Below the pieces are notes generated by a model. It did no database searches. It saw only the letters and a list, made by a program, of their open reading frames with translations, and was not told where the DNA came from. A DNA stretch of 64,000 nucleotides, taken from contig NC_134455.1 in NCBI RefSeq assembly GCF_047948215.1, positions 344,372,997 through 344,436,996 on the forward strand. The letters are read 5' to 3'. The translations under genes and the position numbers were made by a program. Positions 34,052-47,653 of the stretch are shown piece by piece. Numbering within the stretch: the first letter of the stretch is position 1; each line of letters starts with the position of its first letter. This DNA is from Lycorma delicatula (Eukaryota; Arthropoda; Insecta; Hemiptera; Fulgoridae).

Positions 34052-34063
34052 ATTGGCTTTAGG
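34052..34063 (+). repeat. Target-site duplication of copy 3 (right)
   Basis: ATTGGCTTTAGG; carries the whole inverted CCAAT box to the H1 side of the element. Confidence 0.9.
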
Positions 34064-34145
34064 TTTACGGGATATATACCGTTTCATACCAGCGTTATCA
34101 TCCGATCCGCACAACAGCAACAGCAGCAGCATCATCATCATCATC
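34064..34145 (+). promoter_or_regulatory. H1 TATA box and leader, unit 3
   Basis: TATATA about 10 bp right of the duplication; same as unit 1 from 480 onward. Confidence 0.75.
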
Positions 34146-34745
34146 ATGTCAGACAGCACCGCTACAGCTTCAGCTCCCGTCGCCACAGCGACAACTCCGG
34201 CCAAGGCAGCTCCAGGGAAAAAGGCGGCATCCAAAGCAGGCGGTTCGAAGAAGCCGAGGTCTAAGCCGGCGCACCCGCCGACAGCCGATATGGTCAACGC
34301 GGCGATCGCCGGTCTCAAAGAGCGCGGCGGATCTTCTCTGCAGGCGATAAAGAAGTACATAGCAGCCAACTACAAGGTAGACGCCGAAAAGTTGGCCCCG
34401 TTCATCAAGAAATATCTGAAAACGGCGGTCGCGGCAGGCGCCCTCACGCAGCCGAAAGGTAAAGGAGCGTCCGGCTCTTTCAAGATATCAGTGAAGGGCG
34501 AAGGCAAAGCCGCCCCGGCTAAGAAACCGTCCGCTCCGAAGCCGAAACCGAAGAAAGCCGCAGCAGCCAGCAAACCGAAGAGCGCTTCTGCGAAGAAGGC
34601 GGCCGCCCCGAAACCGAAGTCTCCATCGAAGGCGAAAAAGGTGTCCAAGCCGCCGACCAAGAAACCAAAGTCTCCGAAGCCGAAGAAGGCAGCAGTGAAG
34701 AAACCAAAGTCGCCCAAGAAAGCAGCCGCTGGAAAGAAGAAGTAA
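34146..34745 (+). CDS. H1: Histone H1, unit 3
   Basis: 199 residues, identical to unit 1 H1; downstream of truncated copy 3. Confidence 0.98.
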   Translation: MSDSTATASAPVATATTPAKAAPGKKAASKAGGSKKPRSKPAHPPTADMVNAAIAGLKERGGSSLQAIKKYIAANYKVDAEKLAPFIKKYLKTAVAAGALTQPKGKGASGSFKISVKGEGKAAPAKKPSAPKPKPKKAAAASKPKSASAKKAAAPKPKSPSKAKKVSKPPTKKPKSPKPKKAAVKKPKSPKKAAAGKKK

Positions 34746-34788
34746 ACAGTAAAATTATTATTTTACTGTACGTAAATTATTAACAAAT

Positions 34789-34804
34789 GGCCCTTTTCAG
34801 GGCC
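34789..34804 (+). terminator. Histone 3' stem-loop of H1, unit 3
   Basis: TTTC-loop stem. Confidence 0.95.
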
Positions 34805-35855
34805 GCCACCAACGTATGAGGTTTTTTCGTTATACGTGTAAAAATAATATTTTGCCTCATCATGTTTCGGTGCTGTGCCGAGCCAAAGAAAAGTGGGGCG
34901 GACAAAGATCCCCTCTCTGTCCGTCATTAAATTATCACACGGACGGAACGTGTGGACCGTCCGTAGTATAGTATATCTCTCTCCCCCCCCGGATAGGCAT
35001 TATTTATAATTATACAGGAGAGATTTTTTTTTTGGAACTTTTATATTTTTATTTATTAGTAAATTACACCCCCCCGCACAAACGGGTCGATCTTGTATTA
35101 TTTTGTTTTGTGTTATTATACACATACACAAATATTTTCATCTCTCCCATAAAATCCGTATGCCGGGCCGGCGGCATATATATTATGTATGCCGCCATAT
35201 ATTATATGTGTGTAGGCGGCGGCTCTCGGCCCCCTTTTTTTTTTTCATACACGGGAGCTTCGAATCCCGGTAATTTTCACACACATCAATCTCTCTCTCT
35301 CTCTCTCTCTCTCTAACCTTCCCTCCCTCCCTCCCGCCACGCTAACTCCTCCTTCTTTCTCATCGTCCGTCATATATATATGGTGGCAATTGCCTCTGAA
35401 CTCGGTGGGTGGTTAAATAAAACAACAAACAGCAAGAAATATATGTATATTATATATATATGAAATTATGACAAACAAAATAAAGAACTTATTATAATAT
35501 AGGGGGTGTTGTTGGTTGTGTTTTTTTTCCCCCAAATTCCCACCGAAAGTAACCCTGTCTGTACCTCTAAGTCCAGCCCAGCCAGGCCCTCCTTCTTTGA
35601 TTGAAGAAAACAACCCCCAACCCGGTGAAGATAGAAAATTATCATTATTTTACTATACTCTCTCTATCTACTACTATATATATATATATATATGTGTTGG
35701 GTTGTGAATATTGGAATAATTTTTTCTTTGCAGTTTTATATATATGGAAAACAGAATAACATTGGTGGTTTTTTTTTTTTTTCTTTTCTCTTCGGCCGAA
35801 AAAAAAAAAAAAAGAACCAACCACAACATTTAAAAAACCTCGCATTAAAAATTGT
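34805..35855. other. H1-H3 spacer, unit 3
   Basis: As in unit 2, with one more CT dinucleotide pair near 35290-35314. No gene. Confidence 0.85.
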
Positions 35856-35871
35856 GGCCCTGAAAAGGGCC
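35856..35871 (-). terminator. Histone 3' stem-loop of H3, unit 3
   Basis: Minus-strand TTTC-loop stem. Confidence 0.95.
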
Positions 35872-35935
35872 GTTGTAAAGATTTTGAATATGATGGTAGT
35901 AGTGCGCGCGGACCGTACGTATACGCCACCTCAAA

Positions 35936-36960
<1,025 letters not shown>

Positions 36961-36997
36961 GCGGTCACCGTTCCCGCTGGTCTACGAATATTAAAAC

Positions 36998-37013
36998 GGC
37001 CCTTTTAAGGGCC
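36998..37013 (+). terminator. Histone 3' stem-loop of H4, unit 3
   Basis: TTTA-loop stem. Confidence 0.95.
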
Positions 37014-37860
37014 ACCCACCAACCAAGAGGTTAATAAAATAGTAGTCTTATCTTTATGTGTAAATCATCATCAACTAAGAAGAAGAATTAATTTGATGAT
37101 ACAATTTACTTTTACCTTACCTGTGAGATAAAATATTTGTTTGACTGGCAGCAAAAGAGAGAGAGAGAGAAAAAAAGAAGTATATATATGTATGATGATT
37201 GATGATGTGTGTGTGTGTACTTTTTTTTTTACTTTTAAGATTTAAAATGAATTAATCCGCGTGTAGGTTTTTTATATCCATGTGGATCGTCGTCAGAACA
37301 CTACTTACTACTAAGGAAGAGAGAGAAATTTACAATAACTACTACATTTTGTACTTGTGTTTGTTGTTGAGCTTACGAAAATTGAAGAAGGAAGGTACAC
37401 AAGCAATACAACTTCTTAGTTAGTTAGTAGTAGTAGTAGTAGTAGTATACTGTACGATGTGTTGTTGTTAACTTCCCATTCAATATAATATGATTGATTG
37501 ATTTTCTTCTTTTTTTTTTTTTTTGTATTCATTCCCTTGGACGGACCGGCCGGTGTGAACGGTGATTAAAAATAAATAGCATGCCGCATTCGTGCATATA
37601 TATATATATATATATGTTTGGGACCTCAACAGGTTCGTAGCGGTTAAAAAGTACGTTCTCACCAGGACCTACCTTACAACCTCTATTATTATACTAACTA
37701 TGTATGTAGGGGGGAAATTAATTTAAATGTGTATGTATTATTTATATGTATGTATCCACATCCACCCAACTGTGTGTTGTTTTACTTTAAAAGAATTTAA
37801 TCATCATTTATGCACGCCAGTTCAACAAGCCTTTTTTTTTTAAACCTTTTCAAACATGGT
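37014..37860. other. H4-H2A spacer, unit 3
   Basis: Same as unit 2; no gene. Confidence 0.85.
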
Positions 37861-37876
37861 GGCCCTTAAAAGGGCC
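37861..37876 (-). terminator. Histone 3' stem-loop of H2A, unit 3
   Basis: Minus-strand TTTA-loop stem. Confidence 0.95.
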
Positions 37877-37933
37877 GTTTTAATTTGTCTGACGATTGTT
37901 TGTGAAGTATCGGACCGGTGATTAGAGCGCTTC

Positions 37934-38742
<809 letters not shown>

Positions 38743-39114
38743 ATGCCACCTAAGACCAGCGGTAAAGCGGCCAAGAAGGCCGGCAAGGCGCAAAAGAACA
38801 TCGCCAAGGGAGACAAGAAAAAGAAACGCAAGAGGAAGGAAAGCTACGCGGTGTACATCTACAAAGTGTTGAAGCAGGTCCATCCTGACACCGGCATCTC
38901 CTCTAAGGCGATGAGCATCATGAACAGCTTCGTTAACGATATATTCGAGCGCATCGCGGCCGAGGCTTCCAGGCTCGCCCACTACAACAAGCGGTCCACA
39001 ATCACCAGCAGGGAGATCCAGACCGCCGTACGGCTTCTGTTGCCCGGTGAATTGGCCAAACACGCTGTCAGCGAAGGCACCAAGGCCGTAACCAAATACA
39101 CGAGCTCTAAGTAA
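38743..39114 (+). CDS. H2B: Histone H2B, unit 3
   Basis: 123 residues, identical to unit 1 H2B. Confidence 0.99.
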   Translation: MPPKTSGKAAKKAGKAQKNIAKGDKKKKRKRKESYAVYIYKVLKQVHPDTGISSKAMSIMNSFVNDIFERIAAEASRLAHYNKRSTITSREIQTAVRLLLPGELAKHAVSEGTKAVTKYTSSK

Positions 39115-39157
39115 GCGGATGGAGCTGGTTACAATAGGCCATGTACTAAATATAAAC

Positions 39158-39173
39158 GGCCCTTTTAAGGGCC
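39158..39173 (+). terminator. Histone 3' stem-loop of H2B, unit 3
   Basis: TTTA-loop stem; inverted repeat 39179-39202/39462-39485 follows. Confidence 0.95.
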
Positions 39174-39844
39174 ACCACATTATAATTGAGGTTAAAAACA
39201 TTTTGGTTCTTTGCTTATTGTACAGGCATATAAATTGCTTTTTTATGTACATAAATAATAAAATGTATGTACTCCGTAACACGAGATATGTAAATAGAAA
39301 AAGAAAAAACATTTTCCTTACCTTACTATTGCAGTTTTCCTTTAAGGTAAAAAAAAAAAAATGAACAAATGTGTAAGTGTAATTAAAACGCTTCGTTACC
39401 ATGGTTTCAGGGGGGGGAGGGAAATTCACACATCTTGCCCAAAGCAAAGAACGCAACAAATAATGTTTTTAACCTCAATTATAATTTGCGAAAAAAATTT
39501 ATTTTCTGGCGCCGGCCTACGTTGCAGTTGTTGACTCAAAATGAAGAAATTGCATGTATACTGAGCTATCTGGAAAAAAATGTTGATATCGGCAGGCATT
39601 ATACCGCACCAACAACTCAAACACCCCCCACCGCCCGCTATCCGCGAAAAAAAAAACCGCCGCAAACCAGAAAATCATTTCACTTGACATATTATTATTA
39701 CTTACCCATCACACACACACACACAGGGAATGACCTTGAGGTAGGGGCGGTTGTCGAGTGAGTGGTAGCGCGTGCGCGCCATTGCACAAAATACACACTA
39801 ACAAACGGGATGATAGATTCCGGTTACTTTTCAAAATCCAACTA

Positions 39845-39920
39845 ACTACTACTGCTCCTCCTCCTCCTCCTCCTCCTCTTCTTCTTCTTTCTTCACCGCC
39901 TACTACTACTACTACTACTG

Positions 39921-39973
<53 letters not shown>

Positions 39974-39979
39974 GCTACT
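39845..39979. repeat. (CTC)n/(CTA)n microsatellite, unit 3
   Basis: Same composition as unit 2. Confidence 0.95.
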
Positions 39980-40970
39980 CATCTTCATCATAATACTGTT
40001 TCATTTTTTTTTTTTTTTGTGTTTTGCAAGCCGTTACTTACATAACGGCAAAGCATAGCTGATTTTCTAATAATTAGACTGCTTTCCTGAATTTAGATTA
40101 ATCGATTTCCTGAACTTGTACATTAAAAGAGAGATTGATTACTGATGTGTAAAACAAAAACAAAAAAAATCGTAAAAAATAACTTTAATTACATACAAAT
40201 TGATCTATTTATCAAATAAATTCAATTTAAGTGCTCGTATAATAGAAGTGACCATAAATGTTCCGCTAAGTTTTCATTTTATTTACTTTCCATGAAACCT
40301 GGCATAGACTCGCGTGGATGGGGCAATTCGCTGGTTGGTAAAGGGGTTTGGGGTCAATATCTGCATGTGGTGGGGCACATAATTTCCTTTGGGTAAATTA
40401 AACAAAAAAAAAAAAATTCAACCGACCAGAATTTATATTATAAAATGGAGTTTTTTATTTTGTAAGATTTTTTAATATACTATCTTTCTCCAATATTCAA
40501 GAATAACCAACCAATGCTAGGAGAAAGTGAATAAAAACAACTTTGTTGTCATCACGTCGTTTCTTCTTCTTTTTTTTTTTTTTTCAGCGTTAATATTTTT
40601 AACACATTTCACAATAAATGGCGTTAATTTGCGTGATATATATATATAATTGAAATATACCATTAACCGCTTTCATTTCACAACCGTCTTGTTTATGTCG
40701 CAGAGAACCCGGTTTAATTATGGTGAAAGCGATGAAGGCGCTGTATGCATAATTAGATTTAGGAAAATCTAATAAATATCAACCAACAAAAAAAAAGGTT
40801 ATAAAAATTTATCCTAATGTGATATAGTATTTCAATAAATAATTTTCATTTTTTCTTTCCAGGATATAAGAAAACGTTTCCACAACACCGCTAAAGATAA
40901 TTAGATGAGATTTTCAGGGTACAACAACCACGTTACAATACAACCCAACATGAGACATATTATTTAGCCT

Positions 40971-40971
<1 letters not shown>

Positions 40972-41036
<65 letters not shown>

Positions 41037-41061
41037 GTGAGTGAGTGAGTGAGTGAGTGAG
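40972..41061. repeat. (AG)n-(TGAG)n microsatellite, unit 3
   Basis: AG to 41033, then seven TGAG units; three AG pairs shorter than unit 2. Confidence 0.95.
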
Positions 41062-41202
41062 AAAGAACGACCGAGTGAGTGAATGCCTGCGGTAGGTAGG
41101 GGCGGTCTTCTTATTATTTACTTTTTTTCTTATTAAATTACATTTTATGATTTTATACTCCATGCAACGGCGAAATCTCCGAGTATCGGAACAAATGAAA
41201 TC

Positions 41203-41203
<1 letters not shown>

Positions 41204-41294
<91 letters not shown>
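41204..41294. repeat. (GATA)n microsatellite, unit 3
   Basis: About 91 bp. Confidence 0.95.
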
Positions 41295-41736
41295 GTATAT
41301 ATAAAAAGACAAAAAAAATAAATAATAATAATAATAAATAAAATTTCAACGGCTATTTCAATGAAATTCGGATCTTCGGTCGCATTTTTCCAAATGTACT
41401 TGGTGGCGGCGTAGTTATACGTATACAACCTGAAGTGAATGTACCTTAAAATTACCGTACGGAAGGGGTCCGGGTACACTTAACTCTTGTTAACGTGAAC
41501 GAAAACCGCGCGACCGACCGATCTTTAATTAAACGTGTATTAAATGTACGCGGACAGCGAAAAAAAGAAAACACAAACTTAATGCAAAAGTGATTCGCGT
41601 CCGGTCGGTTAAGAGAGGCGGCCCGAATTTTTTTTTGGTTTTTTTTTTCTTTTCTTTCCCTCCCCGACGCTTTTTATTCGTAAGACATTAAGCCATTAAC
41701 CTGTGCCCGTAAGCCTGCGCATGTACGTGTGTATGT

Positions 41737-41739
<3 letters not shown>

Positions 41740-41773
<34 letters not shown>
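41740..41773. repeat. (AT)n microsatellite, unit 3
   Basis: 34 bp of alternating AT. Confidence 0.95.
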
Positions 41774-41776
<3 letters not shown>

Positions 41777-42658
41777 GAGTGGGGCAGAAACCACCGGTTA
41801 TATGTTTTGTATTTATGCAGAATTGTTGTATGTACGTTTTTTGTTTTGTTTTTTTTTTTTTTTTAATTTGGATTTATATCTTTTTTGTTTTTCTTTCCAG
41901 CGCTCCTGTTAACGTCAAACACGTCCAAACGTCTACACGTCTACAATCGTATGCTTGCATATCGCGCGTTGTGCAAACGGGTCGGCCGGCAGGAGTCTCT
42001 CTCTTCACTTCAGGCTAACGCAAAGCGTACGTATAATTCGAGCTACTTTATTTTTATCCCACTCTTATTTTCCCCCAACGGTTGATGTTATAGAAAAACT
42101 GAAAGTTACCGTACGACCGTCATTAGTTTATATCCGTCAGATTAATAATAATCGCATAGAATCCGATGAAAACTATTACTGTGTATGAAAACAGTGATGG
42201 GGATGTTGTCTAACCGTCGTACTTTGACGCTCGGACATATACATCGCAAAAAGATTGAATTCGCACACGTATCGTCGCAAAAACGAATCGAAAGAAACAA
42301 CGGGATGTTTAACTTGGACGCGGGTGCTATATACAAATACTGCCACCGGTATTTACGATTTTTAAACGGTTTTACGGCGGTGCGACCACGCCGGTTCGGG
42401 ATGTGTCCGGGATTTCGGTACCATTTAAGCTCCCGTACGGGCTGAAATCTAACGTTTAGCTCGTCACTACTGCAGCCCGGAATGTCGTTTACGAAACCGA
42501 ACCGTGTACGTCGATAAAGATCGCAAGTTAAAGGAGAAAACGCGCGCCGAACGAACGGTGTAAGCACGATTCAGTGATGGCCGGGGTGACGTGCTAGCAG
42601 CCAAAGTCGCTGCTCCCTTTAAAGTCCGCCAAACTAACGTATATAGTAATAATTTTCC

Positions 42659-42670
42659 ATTGGCTTTAGG
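42659..42670 (+). repeat. Target-site duplication of copy 4 (left)
   Basis: ATTGGCTTTAGG, repeated at 48782-48793; same site as copies 1 and 3. Confidence 0.9.
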
Positions 42671-43149
42671 GATTCCTTCCTTGGCTTCTGAAGTGAAAGG
42701 ACGTGAATTATAGTGTCTCTGTGCAGTGCTACTAGGAACCGGCTTCTGCAGTACTTTATACCTGGATCGACTGGCTACCTGACCGACCATGTAGAGGAGT
42801 GCTGTTAGGACAACCGCTGTGCCGCACCTGCCTGTATAGCAGGCTATTGTTCTCCATTCAGCTAAGTCTATAATAGATTTTATTTCTAAAGAACTATTGT
42901 ATTATGTAAATTGAACTTTGCTAAGTCGTTAATAATACATTTAATAGCCTATACAAATTTTGTATAGGTCTATTGTTAAGCCATATAGAATAATTTAATT
43001 TTAAATTATTCTATATAAAAGGAAAGACTAACTTTCCATTGTTATTATTATTTCTTGTATATTGTTATTTCAGGAAGTGTAGTTCTAAGAAGTGCTAGTT
43101 TTAATTTTTAATTTTAAATTTCTAAATTTTTGGTTGTATTTTCTCCTTC

Positions 43150-44568
43150 ATGGAAGGAAAAATAAGGCCTCCTCCACCCCGTTCTCCCACCCCGGACCTA
43201 TCCGACGGTGGAGAGGAAAGCGGGTCTGGCGCTAGGAAGCGCCAGAAACGCCGGAACTCCGCGCCTCCTATGGAGGCGGAGCCCGTAGCGGGCTGCAGCA
43301 AGGCTGCAGCAGCCGCCAACCCGCAGGCTGATGATGGGGCCCCATCACAGCCTGCTACCGTAAGGCGGGAGAAAATCCCGCCAATTATGCTGGACTGCCC
43401 TAAGGAGTGGCCAGCATTAGCGCGCGACATTAAGTCGCGTATCGGGGGACGCCTGGTGGCAAAAAGCACCGGGCTTTCCATCAGGCTGCAGCTGGGCAGC
43501 GAGGCAGATTACCGGGCGGTGCAGAGTTTCCTGCACTCCAAGGGAATCGCCTTCCACTCCTTCCAGCTCCCAAAGGATCGGGAGCTGAAGGTGGTTATAC
43601 GGGGGATCCCCTATGGGGCTGCCCCGGAGGAAATAAGGGAGGAACTGACCTCCCTTGGCTATGAGGTAGTTTCAGCTAAGAAGCTCCTCACGAGGGACGG
43701 TCGGGAAACCCCGACCTGCCTTGTGGCCCTTAAAAGGACCCCTTCGGCCCGTACCATCTACGACCTTGGCAGTCTTTTTTACTGCAAGGTCGCAGTGACT
43801 GCGTTTGTGTCACGAGGGGGGCCACCCCAGTGCCACAGATGCCAGAAATTTGGACACTCGTCCAATTACTGCCAGAGGGCCCAGCAATGTGTCAAGTGTG
43901 GTGGGGACCACGACACTGCCACATGCGTTAAGCCGCGTGAGGAACCAGCCTCATGCGTTAATTGCAAGGGGCCTCACCCGGCCAATTACCGGGGCTGCCC
44001 TTATTATAAGGAGCAGGTCAACAGGGTCAAGGGTATTAAAAAGCCCGCGACTTTAGACGGCCGCAGCTGGGCCCGTGTTGCCGGTGGGGGAATATCAGCC
44101 CCCAAACCGGAGGTGCCGGCACCTGTGGCCAAGGCGGTGGTGAAAAAAGGGGAGGTACCCTCCCCAACACCCGCCAAGCCAAAACCGGCGGCGACCACCA
44201 AGAAGGTGGTAAAACAAAAGGCGGCGACAAAGCCGGCCCCGGCGAAGAAGGCCAAGCCTTCCTCGACGGGAAAGGCAAAGCCTGCTCCGGCTGGGAAGGC
44301 CAAGCAGGCTGTTAAAAACACCGCGGCCCCTGTGGCCCCGCGCCCCACCAAAAGGGCGGCCGCGCCAAAAGGCACCCCCAGCGGCAATCCGAAACCGGCT
44401 ACCCCGTTGGAGACCACTGGCAGGGACTTCCTGTCGCAGATGACAGTGAAGGATATCCTGCCAGATATCATGATGGTTTTGCCACGCCTGCTCCAGGCAA
44501 AATCTCTCAAGGACTGTATTCAGTCCTTAATAGAGTGCCTCATGACTGTACTGTCCAGGTATGGTTAG
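43150..44568 (+). CDS. Retrotransposon ORF1 (gag-like), copy 4
   Basis: 472 residues, near-identical to copy 1 ORF1, but with E16D and intact Cys250, so all three zinc knuckles are complete. It includes the H1-tail-like segment at 317-420. The stop overlaps ORF2. Confidence 0.95.
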   Translation: MEGKIRPPPPRSPTPDLSDGGEESGSGARKRQKRRNSAPPMEAEPVAGCSKAAAAANPQADDGAPSQPATVRREKIPPIMLDCPKEWPALARDIKSRIGGRLVAKSTGLSIRLQLGSEADYRAVQSFLHSKGIAFHSFQLPKDRELKVVIRGIPYGAAPEEIREELTSLGYEVVSAKKLLTRDGRETPTCLVALKRTPSARTIYDLGSLFYCKVAVTAFVSRGGPPQCHRCQKFGHSSNYCQRAQQCVKCGGDHDTATCVKPREEPASCVNCKGPHPANYRGCPYYKEQVNRVKGIKKPATLDGRSWARVAGGGISAPKPEVPAPVAKAVVKKGEVPSPTPAKPKPAATTKKVVKQKAATKPAPAKKAKPSSTGKAKPAPAGKAKQAVKNTAAPVAPRPTKRAAAPKGTPSGNPKPATPLETTGRDFLSQMTVKDILPDIMMVLPRLLQAKSLKDCIQSLIECLMTVLSRYG

Positions 44569-47266
44569 GCCCACCCTCAGACTCTTGCAGTGGAACGCCA
44601 ACTCAGTAGTAGGCCGGAAGGAGGAACTATGCCGTCTGGCCGAGGATCTACTGATAGACGTGATACTGTTGTCTGAGACGTGCTTGAACCCAAACAAGCA
44701 ACTGACCCTTCGGAACTATTTTACATATAGGACGGATAGGCCAGTTCGACCCGGATCTCACTCCTCTGGAGGAACTGCGGTTTTAGTCCACAGACGCCAC
44801 ATGCATACGCGCGTTGTTCTTCATACAAACGTGATGGAGCAAACGTGTGTGCATGTGGAGCATCTGGGCACGGTGTATCGGCTGGTTTCGGCTTATAGCA
44901 AGCCGAACGACGCGGTAACCGGCGCAGATCTGGATGCCGTGCTGGAAAATTGGGATGGGCCCATGATACTCATGGGCGACCTCAATGCCAAACACGTGTC
45001 ATGGAACAGCAATCTGACAAATCCAAATGGCAGATTGCTGTACGAAAGGGCGAGAGCCCGCCGCTTGGTCGTCGTAGGCCCTGAGGTGCCCACGTTCGTG
45101 CATCGCTCAGGCAGATCTAGGCCTGACGTGCTGGATATCGCAGTCATGAAGGGGGGTACCCTCCCATTCATGATTGAAACGATAGAAGACCTCAGCTCGG
45201 ACCATTCCCCTGTCCTGTTGGAACTAGGTCAGGCAGGGGGTGGCCGAGATCCCCCGCCTATACCCCGAAGGTCAGTTAACTGGAAAAGGTTCTACGAAAC
45301 CCTCCAGCGGGAGTACAGGCCGGTAAATCCTGAGCTCCTGAACACCCCGGAGGAAATCGACGACACTGTCGGGCGCGTCACGTCGTCAATGACCGAGGCC
45401 CTGGCAGGCAGCTCATCGGCCAAGACTCGAGCAGTTGTTCGAAACGACCTCCCTCCTCATATCTCCGAAGCCATAACGGAGAAACGACGATTGAGGAGGA
45501 GATATCGAATCACCCTGTCCCCCGCTGATAAGCGGGCCTTTTATAATCAAACGGACAGGGTAAAACAACTGCTAAAAAGCCATCGAGAGGATTCGTGGAA
45601 CGAATACCTCGCCTCGGTCTCTGACGACATCTCCTCGGTGTTCAGGTTGAACAGGAGACTGCGAGAAGGGAAAAAGCCTCGCCATCCGGTTGTGGGGCAG
45701 CGAGGTTTTCTTGCATACTCGGAGGCGGAGAGGGCCGAGGTATTCGCCGATACCTTGGAGGAGCAGTTCACTCCAAACCCCCCTCCCTCCCCGAACGACG
45801 AGCACACAACCGAGGTGGAATCCTTTCTTGTAGATTATTTCTCACAGGTGGAGGACGCCCCTCTAGAGATTGACCAAGTCACTGAAGCGGAAGTTTCCGC
45901 AGCCATTAAGGCCACAAGCCCCGACAAGGCCCCGGGTGTCGACGGGATCAGCGCCCGTGCATTCCGGAACATACCGGCCTCCGTGATTACAGCAATTTCG
46001 GTGATATTCACGTCCATTTTGTACGTTGGATATTTCCCGAATTGTTGGAAAACGGCCAAAGTCGTATGTTTACCCAAAACGGGGAAAAGTTTACTTTTCC
46101 CACGGAATTATAGGCCAATCTCCCTGTTACCGGTATTGTCTAAGTTGTTCGAGAGGATTTTTCTCGAAAAACTGAGGCGATACATGGAGGGAGAAGTGCG
46201 GCCCGAGCAATTTGGGTTCAGGGAGGGTCACTCAACTACCCTCCAACTGGTAAAAATAATAGATGACCTTGTCGGAGGCCTGAACAGGAAACGGGTGACT
46301 GCAGCCGTTTTTCTGGATGTGGCCAAGGCCTTTGACAAAGTTTGGCATAGCGGGCTGCTTTATAAGCTAGCGCGATCGGCGATCCCGTACCGCTATGTCA
46401 GACTGATGCGGTCATATCTACTAGACCGACATTTTGTCGTGCGCGTAGGGGAAACGATTTCCTCTACCAGAGAAATAGCCGCTGGGGTTCCCCAAGGAGC
46501 AGTACTTTCCCCGTTCATGTACACTTTGTACGTGAACGATATGCCGCTGTCGGAAGGGGTCAAAACGGCCCTTTACGCAGACGACACGGCATATTTCTAC
46601 GAATCCGCAAATGTGGATTACGCGGTCCGGAGGCTCCAAAGGCAGCTGGACTTAGTGGAACCGTGGCTCGACATGTGGAGAATCAGGGTCAACGGTGAAA
46701 AATCGGTGGCCGTGATGTTCACATGCAAGACACGAAAACCGACCAGAGAGCTGGAAATCTCAGGGGAGAAAATCCCTTTTGAGAAAACAGTTAAGTACCT
46801 GGGGGTGGTGTTGGACAGGCGGCTTACCTTCGACGAGCATGTCAATTATGCGACCCGAAGGGCTAAGGCCGCCAGAGCCTCGCTATACCCAGTGCTGAAC
46901 AGTGCCAGCCCGTACCCACTGGCAACTAAGCTGCTCATTTTTCGGCTGTACGTACTGCCGATTCTAACATATGCTTACCCGGCATGGGGGGCAGTGTTGA
47001 GCTCCTCGCTTCAAAAGAAGATCGAGGCCGTCCAAAACATAGCGTTGCGGACGATCTTTGGAGCTCCGTGGTTCGTCAGGAACGCCACTCTCCGATCTGA
47101 TGCGAGATTTCAATCCGTGTCCGAGGTGGGGGTGGCGCAGGCGCGCAGACTGTTCGGGAGAGCGGCTGTGTCCGAACACAGTCATCTTCGGGACATCTGC
47201 AGAGAGGACCCAACTCCGACAGGTGTAAGGAAGCGGCCTCACGCCGTACTGGACGAACCACCGTGA
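44561..47266 (+). CDS. Retrotransposon ORF2 (endonuclease and reverse transcriptase), copy 4
   Basis: 901 residues with all endonuclease and RT catalytic motifs. One odd change is P507T, giving LPKTGK instead of the LPKPGK seen in the other four copies, in a well-conserved RT finger motif. That could weaken activity despite the open frame. Confidence 0.95.
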   Translation: MVRPTLRLLQWNANSVVGRKEELCRLAEDLLIDVILLSETCLNPNKQLTLRNYFTYRTDRPVRPGSHSSGGTAVLVHRRHMHTRVVLHTNVMEQTCVHVEHLGTVYRLVSAYSKPNDAVTGADLDAVLENWDGPMILMGDLNAKHVSWNSNLTNPNGRLLYERARARRLVVVGPEVPTFVHRSGRSRPDVLDIAVMKGGTLPFMIETIEDLSSDHSPVLLELGQAGGGRDPPPIPRRSVNWKRFYETLQREYRPVNPELLNTPEEIDDTVGRVTSSMTEALAGSSSAKTRAVVRNDLPPHISEAITEKRRLRRRYRITLSPADKRAFYNQTDRVKQLLKSHREDSWNEYLASVSDDISSVFRLNRRLREGKKPRHPVVGQRGFLAYSEAERAEVFADTLEEQFTPNPPPSPNDEHTTEVESFLVDYFSQVEDAPLEIDQVTEAEVSAAIKATSPDKAPGVDGISARAFRNIPASVITAISVIFTSILYVGYFPNCWKTAKVVCLPKTGKSLLFPRNYRPISLLPVLSKLFERIFLEKLRRYMEGEVRPEQFGFREGHSTTLQLVKIIDDLVGGLNRKRVTAAVFLDVAKAFDKVWHSGLLYKLARSAIPYRYVRLMRSYLLDRHFVVRVGETISSTREIAAGVPQGAVLSPFMYTLYVNDMPLSEGVKTALYADDTAYFYESANVDYAVRRLQRQLDLVEPWLDMWRIRVNGEKSVAVMFTCKTRKPTRELEISGEKIPFEKTVKYLGVVLDRRLTFDEHVNYATRRAKAARASLYPVLNSASPYPLATKLLIFRLYVLPILTYAYPAWGAVLSSSLQKKIEAVQNIALRTIFGAPWFVRNATLRSDARFQSVSEVGVAQARRLFGRAAVSEHSHLRDICREDPTPTGVRKRPHAVLDEPP

Positions 47267-47455
47267 TGGTGCGGTGCGGTAGCCGAAAATCGACAAACCA
47301 GGCTTAGGGGCCTCCATATCGCATGAGCCATAAACGGAATAGTGCGTCAGACGCGTTTCCGGGGTCGCGAGTGATTAGTTTTTCGCGAGTTATATAATTT
47401 GAAGACTTCAAATACGGTAAGTCGCGAATACAACAAAAACGCGGTCTAAATTTAT

Positions 47456-47519
<64 letters not shown>

Positions 47520-47619
47520 GTGTTTTGTTCTGTTTCTCTTGTTTCAGAAACGGGAGAAACGTGGATGTGGAACGACTCGACGTGCCGTCTCATCCCGCCA
47601 GCCGAAAGAAAGTTATAAT

Positions 47620-47653
<34 letters not shown>

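Larger units (their letters stand above)
39174..42658. other. H2B-to-H1 spacer, unit 3/4 junction
   Basis: As in unit 2. The CpG-rich block starts at 41901 after an acceptor-like TTCTTTCCAG. One substitution (TATTGC to TACTGC near 42340) distinguishes it. Confidence 0.8.
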
